Assembly (NCBI RefSeq): GCF_003369915.1
Contig: NC_046675.1
Span: 13,330,001 to 13,394,000 of the forward strand
Source: Drosophila miranda
Taxonomy: Eukaryota > Arthropoda > Insecta > Diptera > Drosophilidae
DNA length: 64,000 nucleotides
Direction of reading: 5' to 3'
The notes under the pieces were generated by a model, which worked only from the letters and a program-made list of their open reading frames with translations, did no database searches and had not been told where the DNA came from. Each line of letters opens with the position of its first letter. Position 1 is the first letter of the stretch. Shown here in pieces: positions 1-11,465 of the stretch. The position numbers were made by a program, and so were the translations under genes.

Positions 1-930
1 CTCATTTGGAATGTGTTAGGCTAAGTGCTGGCCACTAATGGGAATGGCAATGCAAATCGATGCCAGCCAGAAGTGACCATGAGCCAGGGTCTGAATCCTT
101 TCCCATTGTAAAATCTTTCCCTTTGTGTGCTTAATGTGGAAACATACTTGGAATATAGTATATTCCTTGCAATTCCATGCTCTGCATAAATGAATGCATT
201 ATAATTCAAGGCGTAAAGGAGCTCTCCCAGTTAGACAGATCCTAGCTTATGTAAGAAAATGTTCCTCAGGACAAGGAGAATACGGAATAGTTGAATGCAA
301 TTACAAGAACTTCTTCAATGACCTTCAGCAGATTATAAATATTCATTTAAGAGGAGTGTGACTTTTTCTATATTTTTTTGGAGGGTATATTGTAACCAAT
401 CCCTTGAGTTACATTAAATTCTAGATACACTTCAATACTTGAGGTTTTTCTCCCGCAAAGTACAATCCATTTTGACAGCTAGACGGAGGCTGGCTCCGTC
501 TATTTGTTTGGCCAACTCATTTGGGATCTTAAATGAATTCGCCCTTCGGTAACAAATTTTACCTTGATGCGGCTGCCAAAAACGCGGCTACCTCTGCACG
601 GCTGCCTCCCAAATCGCGCCACGCCCAAATGACTTGGCAACTTTTTGATTGCATCAAACTGAGCCGCCCACTCGACCCGACCCCCACGGAGATGGGCTGG
701 TGGGCGATGGGAGACGGGGAAAAGTGTGGTTGAGCTCGGAACATAGTTCGCTTTTGCTTAATGAAAGTGCAAAACTTTCGCGCTGCCACGGAATGAGCTT
801 AAAATTTAGTTAAAGTTTCAGTTGCAGTTGCATTTTGCACTTAGCTTTGGTTTCGTTTGAATTTTAATTTGGGTTTTGGGTGCTGTTTGGGAGCTGTTTG
901 GTTTTTCGGTGGCGGGTTTGGATGACTTAC

Positions 931-3900
931 TTGCGAAAGTGGCGCGTGCCGCGCACGAGTCCGGGCGTGCAGCAGTTGACCGTGACCGAGGTATCTGTGG
1001 GGAAACGAGTGGATTTTTGTTTCAGAAATCATGAAAACATGAATGCGTGGCCCTATCGAAATGAATGCATCAATAATTCACACTGCAAACTAGGCAAATT
1101 TCAGCAGTGCACGGCGAGAAACCTCACAAACGGCAAAATTATACTTTAATGAAGCATTCAAAATCTTGTTACCTTCTGGACGTTTATCGGGTATTTTAAA
1201 AAGTTATGAATTTCCATTCTTGTGAAAGGTCGCCGCGCCGACTTATCGAAATTAAATCATTAATAATGCACGAGTACGAGTACAGTGCAAGCAATACCAT
1301 TTTCAGAGGTGCACAGAGACAAAATGATGTGGGCGAAACCTTTAAAACACTCAATATATAGCGGCTGATTGATACGAATTACTGTTGAATGTGACAATAC
1401 ATCTAATAACTGAATAAGGAATAATCTGATACAAATGTATCACATATTTACTTGCCATGAACACCCTGTATTATGAAGACCTTTACAATGAAATGAATAA
1501 TCTGTTCTGTTCTGTTGCAAGCTTCTTATAATCTTATGCATATCATCATCCAACGTCCAAACTAATTGTCTTCAAATCCACCTTAAAATGTCCATTTTGC
1601 TAGTTTGAAGATACAAATTTTACTCTTTCCAAATGGCAACCCTTAAAATACCAATTGATCTTTGGAAAATGTAACATTGATCTTTCAATATTCAATCTAA
1701 TTGAATTATCGTCATAGAAAACTTGTCACTACTTAAAATACATGATATATTTTGTTGCCAATTTCCAAACACTCTCTTGTGCCCCGTTTCTCTCAGTGTA
1801 TGGCCTGTTCTTTTGTACCTTTGGGTTTTATCAGCACTTACCTTTGAGCTCCCTGGCCAGCCAGCGCGTGGCCAGCAGAACGGCCAGCTTCGAGTGGGCG
1901 AAGGCATCTCGGGCATGGAACTTCACCGCCCAGGTGCCCACATTGAGGGGATCGTCGAAATCGATTTTGGCCGACTGGTGGGCGTGGGCCGACACGAACA
2001 CGATGCGTCCCTGCTCCGACCGCTTGAGGTGGGGCAACAGCAGCTGCGTCAGCAAAAACGAAGCCAGATAATTTACCTGGCTGTGCTGCTCGAAGCCGTC
2101 CGGAGTGGCCAACTGGGTGTTGGCGAAGACCAGGCCGGCGTTGTTGACCAGCACATCGACGCGGTCGAACTCGGCCATCAGCTGGCCAGCGAAGTGGTGG
2201 ACACTCCTGAACGAGTTGAGGTCCAGGTAGCGTGCCTCCACAAAGTAGCGGTCCGCCGGATTCGTGTCGTCGTCCGGATAGCAGGGGGTGCGGCAGCCGA
2301 GCTCCCGCTTGATGACGGCGGCGGCCCGCTCGGCGGCCTTCATGTTGCGGCAGGCGAGGATTATGCGACCCCCGCGGCCGGCCAAGGCCTGGGCTATCTC
2401 GTAACCAATGCCGCTGTTCCCACCAGTGACGACGACAATTTGCTCCTTGATTTGATTATCGTTGGGACATCGTTGGCCGCTCATTATGGTCCTGCAATGC
2501 GGGTCATGCAACAGACAAAGTCGGCGAAGGGCGTGGTGTTAGTGGGTGTGGTTTTGGTTTATGAGCCTGGAATGACGTGCCTGCATTCTTGTCGCTTGTG
2601 TGGCATCAACAGCAGTGCACGAGGGCGTGGCATGGGGCGTATGGGAAACTTGGGTTATTGGTAGGCGTTAATAGAATCAGTTTACTCATTTCCATAATGC
2701 CTGCGGACAATTAAGGACCTACCTATCCGAGCACGATTAGTTTCTGGCCTTGTTCGTAGACAATAAATGTTAATTTATTTGATTAACTGCCTCAGGGAAC
2801 ACACTTTCATTAGTCTAATTGAAACTAAATATTTAAGGTACTCCTTGAACCATCTATTTACGCCAAAATCCTACACGGTGACGCTCTGAATGTGCTCCTA
2901 TTATCCTAAAGAGTGTGTCGAATAGTGCATCCAATTTAAATGTAAACGTTCTAATTAAAAATGTTCACATTAGGCCTTCATTAGACCTAATTATTATTTG
3001 GCGAGTGTAAAACAATTTTCAAAAATTAATAACTGCATATATTCATGTCTGTCGTAGGAGTATAAATAGTTATGGTATTGTTTGTCTGCTACTAATGACT
3101 ATCTAAATAATTGGAGAAACATCAGATACACTCCGAATATTCTCAAATTTACTCTGAAGCCCCTGCAGAATAATGGCTATAACCATTAGTTGAAATAAAA
3201 TCCCAGAAACCCCCCAAACCTCCTCGATCGAGGCTAGTCAAATTTCTTCAGTATTTTTTGTACTTTTCAGATAGTTTCGTCCTCTTTATAATTTTTGCCA
3301 TGCTCTATTCGTTCCACTTCATTTGTCTGAGACTTATTTTGGCACTTAGCTGTAAGTTCTGGCCCCCAGCCCATCTCGCATTTCGGAATTCATTTGGCAT
3401 TTCATTTACTTTGAGGCTAAGTTGCACAAATCCACTTTGTAAATATTTTGCAGGGCCAGCCAGTGGCTGGGGTGACGGAGGAGGAAGTATCGCCGCAGTG
3501 GCCACTTGCCACCGACCCGCATCCTCGACTCCATCCGTCTTTGGCTTACGCTAACACCTGCAGTGGAGGAGCAAGAGATATAGGGGTCACAAAAACCGCG
3601 AGCAGAGGGAACAAAAAAGAAATGAAAATAATCTTTAGATATTACATATTATCCGACCCTTCTTCGCTTTCTCCATCTCCATCTGCCTCTCTCTTTCCAT
3701 CACCCTCTATCTCTTTATGGAATCCACTTAAAAAGTTTGCCGCGAGTGGCGGGAGTTTTTACTGGGGCTGCTGCGACATTTATTTACGTGTGTCCAAGGG
3801 TAAAGTTTTTATTCCGCGTCAGGAGGGGGCTTGGGCTCTGGTCGGGGGTCTGGGGTCTGGGCAAACAGTTTCCGTTGACCCATCGCACTCACCGCACTGT

Positions 3901-3990
3901 AATCACGAGGCCCACCGCTAGGGCCGCTATCGTCGGCCACCACGTGGAGAAGGGATCCGCCTCCTCGAACATGGTCAGCAGTCGCTCCAT
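931..3990 (-). CDS. Membrane-anchored short-chain dehydrogenase (retinol dehydrogenase-like), 3' end missing
   Basis: Three exons are visible: 3893-3990, 1842-2491 and 931-994. The last ends at a GTAAGT donor, so the gene continues past the left edge. Phases agree (CG|G, G|AT, then AA|). The start at 3990 is the first ATG after an in-frame TAA. Residues 15-33 are hydrophobic (TWWPTIAALAVGLVITV), which fits an N-terminal membrane anchor. The classical SDR fold follows: TGGNSGIG nucleotide loop at about 55-62, ACRN, NNAG at about 149-152, and serine in VFVSA near 200. The small third exon encodes VTVNCCTPGLV, the usual strand after the active site. The catalytic YxxxK motif reads FAHSK (TTC codon), so the general-acid tyrosine is missing. 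The fold suggests an NADP(H)-dependent retinoid or steroid dehydrogenase at the ER, but activity is uncertain. The long open frame on the opposite strand (1723-2664) is a shadow. Confidence 0.92.
995..1841 (-). other. Intron 2 of the left-hand dehydrogenase gene
   Basis: This 847-bp intron is bounded on the minus strand by a GTAAGT donor at 1841 and a TTTCCCCACAG acceptor ending at 995. It is AT-rich, and I see no further gene or repeat in it. Confidence 0.85.
2492..3892 (-). other. Intron 1 of the left-hand dehydrogenase gene
   Basis: This 1.4-kb intron runs from a GTGAGT donor at 3892 to an ATTGCAG acceptor ending at 2492. It separates the membrane-anchor exon from the catalytic exon. No other feature was recognised inside. 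Confidence 0.85.
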
Positions 3991-4902
3991 CCTGGCTGTG
4001 TTCTCCTCCGCCTCCTCTTCTTATGCACTTATGAATGCTCCCGTTCGGCTCTTTCTCTTTCTGTAGCTGCGGCCCTTTCTTTTCCTGTCACCGCTTTTCT
4101 TTCTCTTCCTGTTACTGCCGCTCTTTATTGATGAATGAATCTGGGACTCGACTGTCGACTGTCGACTGTCGTCTGCACTGCACAAATGTTGAACGCGAAC
4201 TGAACCGGAATTGTAGCTATAAATATAAATTCTCATTGCTGTCCCACTGTCCCACCGTCCACTCCATGGACCCGTAGTTTGTGTGGGTACCCGCACCCAC
4301 ACTTAGGCTGCCGTTGCACGATACTTCTTTCTGTCGGAAGCAGTTGCCATTCACACTATTCACAATGGATTCAATGCGTACATCCCTTAGGTTTTTGTTG
4401 TCACAGAACACGGTCTTCGCTGACAGCTTGGAACAGTGTAATTGTGTTTTGCCTCAACATTTCATGGGTATAAAAGATGTCCCCAGTTTTGTCTCAAAAA
4501 CCCGTCGGTGGAAAACGTATCGTGTTGGAGTACCTCAAGCGCTGATTTCCAAAGCAGAGCAGAGCAGAAGACGCTGCTGACAATTGAATTTAAATGTCCC
4601 CCCGAAAACCCACACCCCTGGATGGGATGTCGCTTCCTACCGCTTCCCCCCTCGAAACGTCACCGGCATATTTTCAATTTACATAAATGCTTGTTGCGCG
4701 GCATACAAAACGAGCGTTAGAACGAGATGGCTAGAGATAGCGGGACCATGCTTCCCCCCACCCCTCTCCGACGCTACCTGTAGCCGCGTTTTAAGGTTAT
4801 GTGCAAATTTGCACAAGCCGCAATAAAGGAGCCTGCGAGATATAGAGATAGGAAGAGTAGAGAGGAAAAATTCTGTTCGCTATTTACACGCGTTTTCCAT
4901 TT

Positions 4903-5510
4903 TTATACCCGATACTCAAAATGAGTATACGGGTGTATTAGGTTTGTGGTGAAAATGGATGTGTGTAACGTCCAGAAGGAAGCGTTTCCGAACCCATTAA
5001 GGATATATATTCTTGATCAGCATCAATAGCCGAGTCGATTGAGCCCTGTCTGTCTGTCCGTCCGTCCGTCAGTCCGTCCCTATTAGCGCCTAGTGCTCAT
5101 AGACTATAAGAGCTAGAGGAACGACATTTTGTATCCAATCCTTCTGTTACATGCCACTATTACACGTATATTTAATAATTTCGCCCCAACCCCTTCCGCC
5201 CCCGCAAAGGACGAAAATCTGTGGCAACAATATTGAAGATACGAGAAAATTACAAACGCAAAATCATAGAAAATGACCATATCTATCAGATTGCCGAGTC
5301 TGAATCGGATCGGATTATTATTATAGCCAAAAGTAAGACTACACAGCACCCGACGACACGCTCAGACTGATTTTCTGTCTCTCTCGCACGCATTCTTTGT
5401 CGTGTCGTGCAATGTTAGCGGCGTCTGCAAGAGGAGAGCCATACTGACTAAGCAACGGGTATAAATGTAGAGTTGCGGTCGCCGCAGCAACTCACAACGT
5501 TCCCCCTCAT
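4903..5510 (+). mobile_element. SGM/INE-1 (DINE-1)-like dispersed repeat, copy 1
   Basis: The copy starts with an imperfect palindrome (ACCCGATACTC / GAGTATACGGGT). It then carries hallmarks of the Drosophila INE-1/SGM-type Helitron-like repeats: TTCTTGATCAGCATCAATAG, AGCCGAGTCGAT, and a (GTCC)n run at 5049-5080. The end has TATAAATGTAGAGTTGCGG and ACAACGTTCCCCC. A second long copy lies at 10981-11465, and its 3' end recurs at 21371. It is non-coding. The family name is from memory of obscura-group repeats; the repetitive nature is seen directly by comparing copies. Confidence 0.8.
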
Positions 5511-6937
5511 TTAATTTGTGTTGGTTCCTCTTTTTTTTGTACAATTTTTCTGCGGTTTTACGCATTCAGTGTGCATATTTTTGTGTGTAGAGTCGCCGAC
5601 TAATGTAATTCAATTCATCTTCCGGCGTCGGCGTTGGAGTCAGCGTCGGCGTCTGCTTCCAGTCTGCTCTCTTCTCTCTCCCTCTCTCTTCCGTAGTAGA
5701 TTTTGGTCAGACTGCGTGGCCACAAATTTTAATTACCGTTTAACAGCTGTTGGTGCGGAACAGAGCGAGCGTGGGAGAATGCTGGGGGACGGTGTGGGAT
5801 TTCTTGAAAGGGTTGACATGGGCAGGAAGGGGAAAGCTGATGGTCGGTGCGGATTTATCGAGTTTTTCTTTTAAAAATAGGCGGCTTTCTCGTTATTCGA
5901 GGGACGACTTTTCCTTTGGATCCAGAAACGACTTACCATGAAATGGAACATACTTATCGATGATCATATAGTATGTACCTATGAAGAAGGTCGGTCGATG
6001 CTCGAAAAACAATTTCATTAAGCCATAAAAGATTAAAAAAATGCACAATGCATTATAACATTTTAAATTCCCCTTAGTTTCTTTCTCGCTTCTTTCAAAT
6101 CTAATTAAAAATTAGTTTCACCGCAGAAGACTTCTGTATTGTCCGTTAAAGAGTATTATTATGCTTTATAATATATCATATCTTCATGTTTGTGCACTCT
6201 TGTGATTCTTTCATTTAATTTGGTTAATTTATGGATTTTTGTTCATTAAGTTTTCCTTTTTCTCGCATGCAGTTGTTTATCTTTCAAACACGGGTTGTAC
6301 CAACAAATATGCACTTTTAAATTAAAAACACTGAAGAGTACATTAAAAACATTTTTAAATATGAAAATATCAACAAAGTAACATTTTTTTGCATGGAAAT
6401 ACATGAAATACACAAGCGATTTAAAAAAAATATGTTTAATAAATTAAATGCCAATAATTGCTTAACCACCGTAAAAAATGTGATGAGTTATGAGCATCAG
6501 AAAAACAGAGCAGAGAGAAACCATGCTGACAAAAGAATGCTCAATGAAATATTTCAAAAATTTGCATATGTATCCCCACTATTGAACGGTCTTTCGATTA
6601 ACAATGACTGCATTTTTTGCCAGGTATTGCAATCATTCAATGCTGTAGGTATTCCTTTTTTCAAATATTTGCATGTGCATCTCCAAGACTATCCAGCTTC
6701 TCCCGCACATGTCTCTATGCATAAAAGTGTAACGGAATTCCCTCATAAGAGAGAGATAATCTGACATTTCATAGGATGGTGAAATTCGAGCCCCTCGAGT
6801 CACTCACCCTTTGCTACTCCCATTCAATTAGAGCACATCCATTCCGCTCGTACAGTAGTAAAATGCGTACGCGTATTTTCCAGTAATTCAGTTGATGGCC
6901 CCCATAGAGACCACGCTGCAGTCCATATCCGGCTTAC
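5511..6937. other. AT-rich intergenic DNA, no supported gene
   Basis: An open frame of 123 codons on the plus strand (6393-6764) lies here. It resembles no family I know, has AT-rich codons and no obvious promoter. I treat it as probably fortuitous. Nothing else is supported. Confidence 0.5.
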
Positions 6938-7015
6938 CAATTGATGGAGCGAACGGGAGTAGAGCCCCTCCCCCTGCCAGAACCAGCAACCAGCATCCGA
7001 AGGGGATTCTCCCAA
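6938..7015 (-). other. Exon-like segment, possibly a 5' UTR exon
   Basis: On the minus strand this 78-nt GC-rich segment is preceded by a good acceptor (TTCATTTGTTTTAG) and followed by a GTAAGCC donor. All three frames are open, so coding status cannot be judged. It lies 3 kb upstream of the first coding exon of the left-hand dehydrogenase gene and could be its non-coding first or second exon. This rests on splice-site appearance only. Confidence 0.35.
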
Positions 7016-9304
7016 CTAAAACAAATGAAATTGCACACACAAAATGGATCCGTACATATGTTTAAATGTTTTTGTAATATTTTCTGTTCGTTTATTTAAC
7101 GTTTCTTCAATTTACATACTCTCGTATCTAATGTCGCTTATTGGTTGCCGAATTTGCATTTTTATTTGCATTTACATTTGCGTTGCATTTCGTTTCGTTT
7201 CGCTTCGTTTTCATTTTCATTTTCATTGTTATTCGTATATTTAGTTTGTTTTTGTTCCTTTTGCCTAGTCATTTGCTTTAGTTAGTTTGCTTTTGCTCAG
7301 ACAGTTTTTTGTTCATAAATATGTAATGCTAATTGGTAAATTGTTTCAGATATTATGCGTTCTGCATTGATGTGCGTGTCCATACATATGTAAATGTGTG
7401 TGAGTGTGGCATATAGAGCGTAAGATTGTGTCTGTTAGATTTGCTTGGAACTTGTTCACTTTTATGCTGCAAAAGAGAGTCTTCTTAGGCGAGTGTGCTT
7501 GAGTGTGTGTGTGTCTGTGTTGCTATGTATGGGTGTGTGTTAGTTTGTTAGGTACAGTACGTTTCAGAGCTATACGAAAGTCGATTTGTATGGTATAGTG
7601 AAATAAATAAATTAAATAGATTTTTCCAAATTATATGCCATAAACTACTTTTTATCTATCGAAGAATCTATTGAATCTACTGAACGAAGATCTTATTCCA
7701 TATAATTTTCATAGATTATGTATTTCAGTCATCGATTTGAATCATTGGCTTTAAGATTTTCAATAAGAATTGCTTGCTGCAATTTTGTTCAATTAAAATG
7801 ATGCTATACTTCTGAAACGCACTGTTGGGTGTATGCTTCTTATGTGGTATTCCGACTGCCGGTTGTCTATAAATAGCTAAAGCAGCTTATCGTATGGATG
7901 TGGGGAAATAACGCAACTCTATTTACAAATGAACTCGGAACTCGGTTTCATAAATCAATGTTGAAATTTCATAACAATGTAAACACTTGAAGATCCGCTA
8001 AGAATTATCAAACATGGTTTGTTTTACAAATATTTATTTAGTTGTGTTGTTTTTCTCTTTTGTTCATTTAAAATTAGTATCACTAACAAGCTTTTGTTTT
8101 ATATTTAATAATTTCTGTCTTCAGAGGCGAGTGGAGGAGGCGTGGAGGAAAGTCAGGTACCGTCGTCGAGGACTGGTCCTTTGCCTACTTTTACAGCACT
8201 CACGTGTCCTCTCTCTGGTCTACGTTAGTTTTGTGTGTCTGTGTGTTGTGTGATTTAGGCTTGATCCTGTCACTAAATATAAAGTTTTACTTTTGCTTGG
8301 TCGTCAATTGTATAAATAAGTTTATGCATAGGCAAAGCATTTGTGGTTTCTACATATGTGTGTATATATCTTTCCATATACAATATATGCATGACTAACT
8401 CGAAGAATCTATTTAACTTTACTTTCAATTTTCCCGTTCTATACAATTTCAAAATGTTCGCTTTTCGTTTTTCTGTGTGTTTAATGTGAGAGTGTTGGCT
8501 GTGTTTTATCTTTATCTACTTAGAACCTACTCTTAAGAAAAGCAATCTGTGACAGTCACGCCGCCCAACGAAACAGCCCGCCCCACAGACCGACCAACAT
8601 CGTCCAGGCCTCCATACCTATTTAAATACATAAATGATTTACTCGTACTTGCTAGAAATTGTAAATTTTATGCTACATAAATCCGAAAAGGACAATAAAA
8701 ATAATCTCTCGAATATTTACAGCGGGCTCCAGGGGGTGGGAGTGAGGTGGGGTTGGGTTGGGTTGGATTTGGGGCTAGGGCTGGGACGCGGTCTTTGGGG
8801 GATATGTGAGAGCTACCAGGGCGGCTATCATCATCCTCACTCTCATCTGCATCTGCATGCTAAACTGGAAAAATGTTTTGCAATATTTGTGTTTGTATGA
8901 ATAAATTTCATTCCATTCCTGGCTGATGCTCTTGTTTCTGTTTGGAAATTGTTTTTTTTCCTGGTTGATGTCCAACTTTTGATGGTGACAACTTTTTTAT
9001 AGCTCTGTTCTGTTCGTTTGTTTGTCCGCAGAAATTTTTATTAATAATTTATTGATACAACAATCTGTGATATTTTAGAATCGTTCCGTGCCATGCTATT
9101 TTATTTGTATTTATTTATGCATTTTTAGTTTTCAGGCTCGTTCCCGTTGACGTTGCCGGGCGTTTTGTGTATGTATTTGTCTATATAATTTAATAGTAAT
9201 GCGGGGGGATTCAATATATGTACTAAACTACATACAAATTGTTCCAATGCTGAATGCCGCAGACGTCCGCCCCCTTTCAGTGAGGAGTCATGCTGCTGCT
9301 GGTT
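7016..9304. other. AT-rich stretch, possibly 3' UTR of a minus-strand transcript
   Basis: The segment is rich in T-runs and TATA-like words and has no convincing coding frame. It directly follows, on the minus strand, the candidate terminal exon at 9305-9362. Several TTTATT words (AATAAA on the minus strand) near 9040-9110 could serve as polyadenylation signals. It contains a G-rich tract at 8731-8800. Confidence 0.4.
8731..8800 (+). repeat. G-rich tract with TTGGGTTGGG repeats
   Basis: At least six runs of three or more G occur within 70 bases, including GGGGTTGGGTTGGGTTGG and GGGGCTAGGGCTGGG. The spacing fits G-quadruplex formation on the plus strand; the minus strand would be C-rich. Confidence 0.7.
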
Positions 9305-9362
9305 CTAGTCCTGTTGCGGGTGGTGTGGCACCTTCACATCGCTGATATAAGGGTCATATAAT
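9305..9362 (-). CDS. Candidate terminal coding exon of an unidentified gene
   Basis: On the minus strand a good acceptor (CTATATTTGCAG, with a CTAAT branch-like word 35 nt upstream) precedes a segment. Read after one base, it gives LYDPYISDVKVPHHPQQD and then TAG. The other two frames stop sooner: one at its third codon, the other after about eight residues. Codons look like ordinary fly coding sequence. The upstream exon is not certain. The segment at 34079-34121 is phase-compatible and would imply a 24.7-kb intron. The product is not recognised. Confidence 0.45.
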
Positions 9363-10980
9363 CTGCAAATATAGCGAAGCGAACAAATATGAAATTTCGA
9401 TTAGCGGTCCTCAATTCAGCGGCATAGCAAATACATTATTCAACGGCCAGTCAATGCCATTTTCACTCGATTGAATCGAAAATTCCATAGGTACACAGAG
9501 CGGTATGAGGCCCGTGTCCTTTCAGTGAATATCAAATGCAATTGTATGGAAATATAAAGTCCGTGGTCAAATTGTGGCCCCAACAAAGGACTTCAATGGA
9601 GGTCATACTGTTTCTATTTGCTCTTTGGGTAGGTAATAAATAAATTATCAGACAGAAATATGCCGCTATAAATCGCTATAAATGGGTATCAACTCTCTTC
9701 AAGCTAATGTGTCTGAATATACAAATTTAAGATAAGATATGCTTGAACTGATTTTGTGGCTTCTGGGGAACATTACCATCGAAGTCGGGACGAAAAAACG
9801 GTCCCTAGCTGCTCGACGGGGACGACACTTGCCTCATCTGAATAACTAAAAGGGTCTTGATATGGGCTAGAAGCTTATATTGTCCTCAATCTTGTTTATA
9901 AACATGTCAGTAGAATATACTGTGTAAAAATAGCCAATTTGTCCAGATAATTTTATACCAAAATGAACACTTCTGTTATCGGTTCATCCACATCCACCAC
10001 CCCATTCACACTTGTAAAGTAGCTTTTTGTGTTTACGTACTTTGCCGCACCCATGACGCGCCGAACATAATCATTATGCTATCCAGAACTAACAATATTT
10101 AATGGGTTAAATAAATTTAGTTCATGGCCCCCAAATTAATGAACTTTCGCCAGCAATTAGCTCATATAAATTTATTACATAATGCATGAGAGCAATTTCT
10201 GGTTGTGCGAATGGGGGAAGCCCTGAAGCCCGAGCCCTGCTCTGCCACTGTCAATGCCGGTTGCCATTAGCTCTCAACACTTGCTGGCCCTGGCTCTGGT
10301 TCAGACTCATTTCGTATAATGGACCATTCAGTTATTTGTTATTAGCCCAAATGGGCATTCAGCAAACCTAAAACCCGCCCAAAAATATGGCTTCACTCGG
10401 GCAGTGCCCAAATGTAGCACTTCCAACCAGAATCCAATCGATTTTAATAGTCCCAACCCAAAAGGTTTTCTCGAGGGAATAGCGGGTGGATGGATCTACA
10501 TAGGTACGGTGCAGCTCAAAACTATAAGGCTAAGACCCACTTCATAACATCTTTTTAATGTGCAAGTGTCAGCCGTAGAAAGAAAAATTTAAGTAACTTC
10601 CTCAAAACTGCAATAAATGGTTTCGTTTGATGGCGATTCCATAACGGAAACCCTTGTAATTTACTGAGAAAAAAATGGAATAGTAAAATTAAATTTTATA
10701 TTTTTAAAATGATATTTAAATATTTTATATATTATTTATATTTACATATATTTATATATTATTGTCAAAATGTACGAGCAAACACTTCCACTTTTAACTC
10801 TCGGGGAAAATATTATGCCATAAATTCGGGGCTTGTTTTTTTTCTTTGGGTGATTTAATTCTATACTAACGGTCTCGTCTGTTTAAAAATAATCAACGGA
10901 AAGTATGAAATTCTTAATTCAAAATGTATCCCCTGTATTTTATATTTTATTTCATCCCATTTGTGGAAAAAATATTTATT
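9363..10980. other. Gene-free AT-rich DNA
   Basis: I see no coding exon, RNA gene or clear repeat here. The segment 10680-10770 is almost pure A+T with many short palindromes. Confidence 0.5.
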
Positions 10981-11465
10981 GGGGTATATTAGATTCGGGG
11001 TGGAAGTAGATGCGTGTAACACCCCGAAGAAAGCGTCTTCGACCCTATAAAGTTTATATTTTCTAGATCAGTATCAATAGCCGAGTCGATATAGCTACAT
11101 CTGTCTGTCCATCCCGATGACCGCCTAGATTTCAGAGACAACACAAGCTAGAGCAACCAAATTTTGTATCCAGACTCCTAAGATATCACAAGATATCATC
11201 CCGCCTCCACAAAGAACGAAAATATGTGGCGTCCACAATTTTGAAGATAGGGCAAAACCGAAAACGCAGGATCATAGAAAATTACCATTGACAGAAGGAA
11301 TAAATGATATTGCAATGTCTATGCTACCCCGTCCAAGAGCTGACTCATTCTTTGTCTCTCCCGTTCTTTCTCTCACACATTCTCTTCCTCGTGCAGTGTG
11401 TGACATCTGGCAGAGGGGAGCGAGAGTGAGCGAGCGAGTATCGGGTATAAACGTTCAATGTTCCC
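10981..11465 (+). mobile_element. SGM/INE-1-like dispersed repeat, copy 2
   Basis: It aligns by eye with copy 1 (4903-5510): GGGTATATTAGATTCGGGG, GACCCTATAAAG, ATCAATAGCCGAGTCGAT, CTGTCTGTCC, AAGCTAGAGCAACCAAATTT, CTCTCACACATTC and GGGTATAAACGTTCAATGTTC occur in the same order. It is more diverged and shorter than copy 1 and non-coding. Confidence 0.75.

Noticed and set aside
1723..2664. 313-codon plus-strand open frame
   Set aside because: It is antisense to the dehydrogenase exon, has no domain, and is explained by the codon bias of the real gene.
5049..5080. (GTCC)n as an independent microsatellite
   Set aside because: It is the internal tetranucleotide run of the SGM/INE-1-like repeat.
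6393..6764. 123-codon plus-strand frame as a new small gene
   Set aside because: AT-rich codon use, no start context, no homology. It is kept only as a remark.
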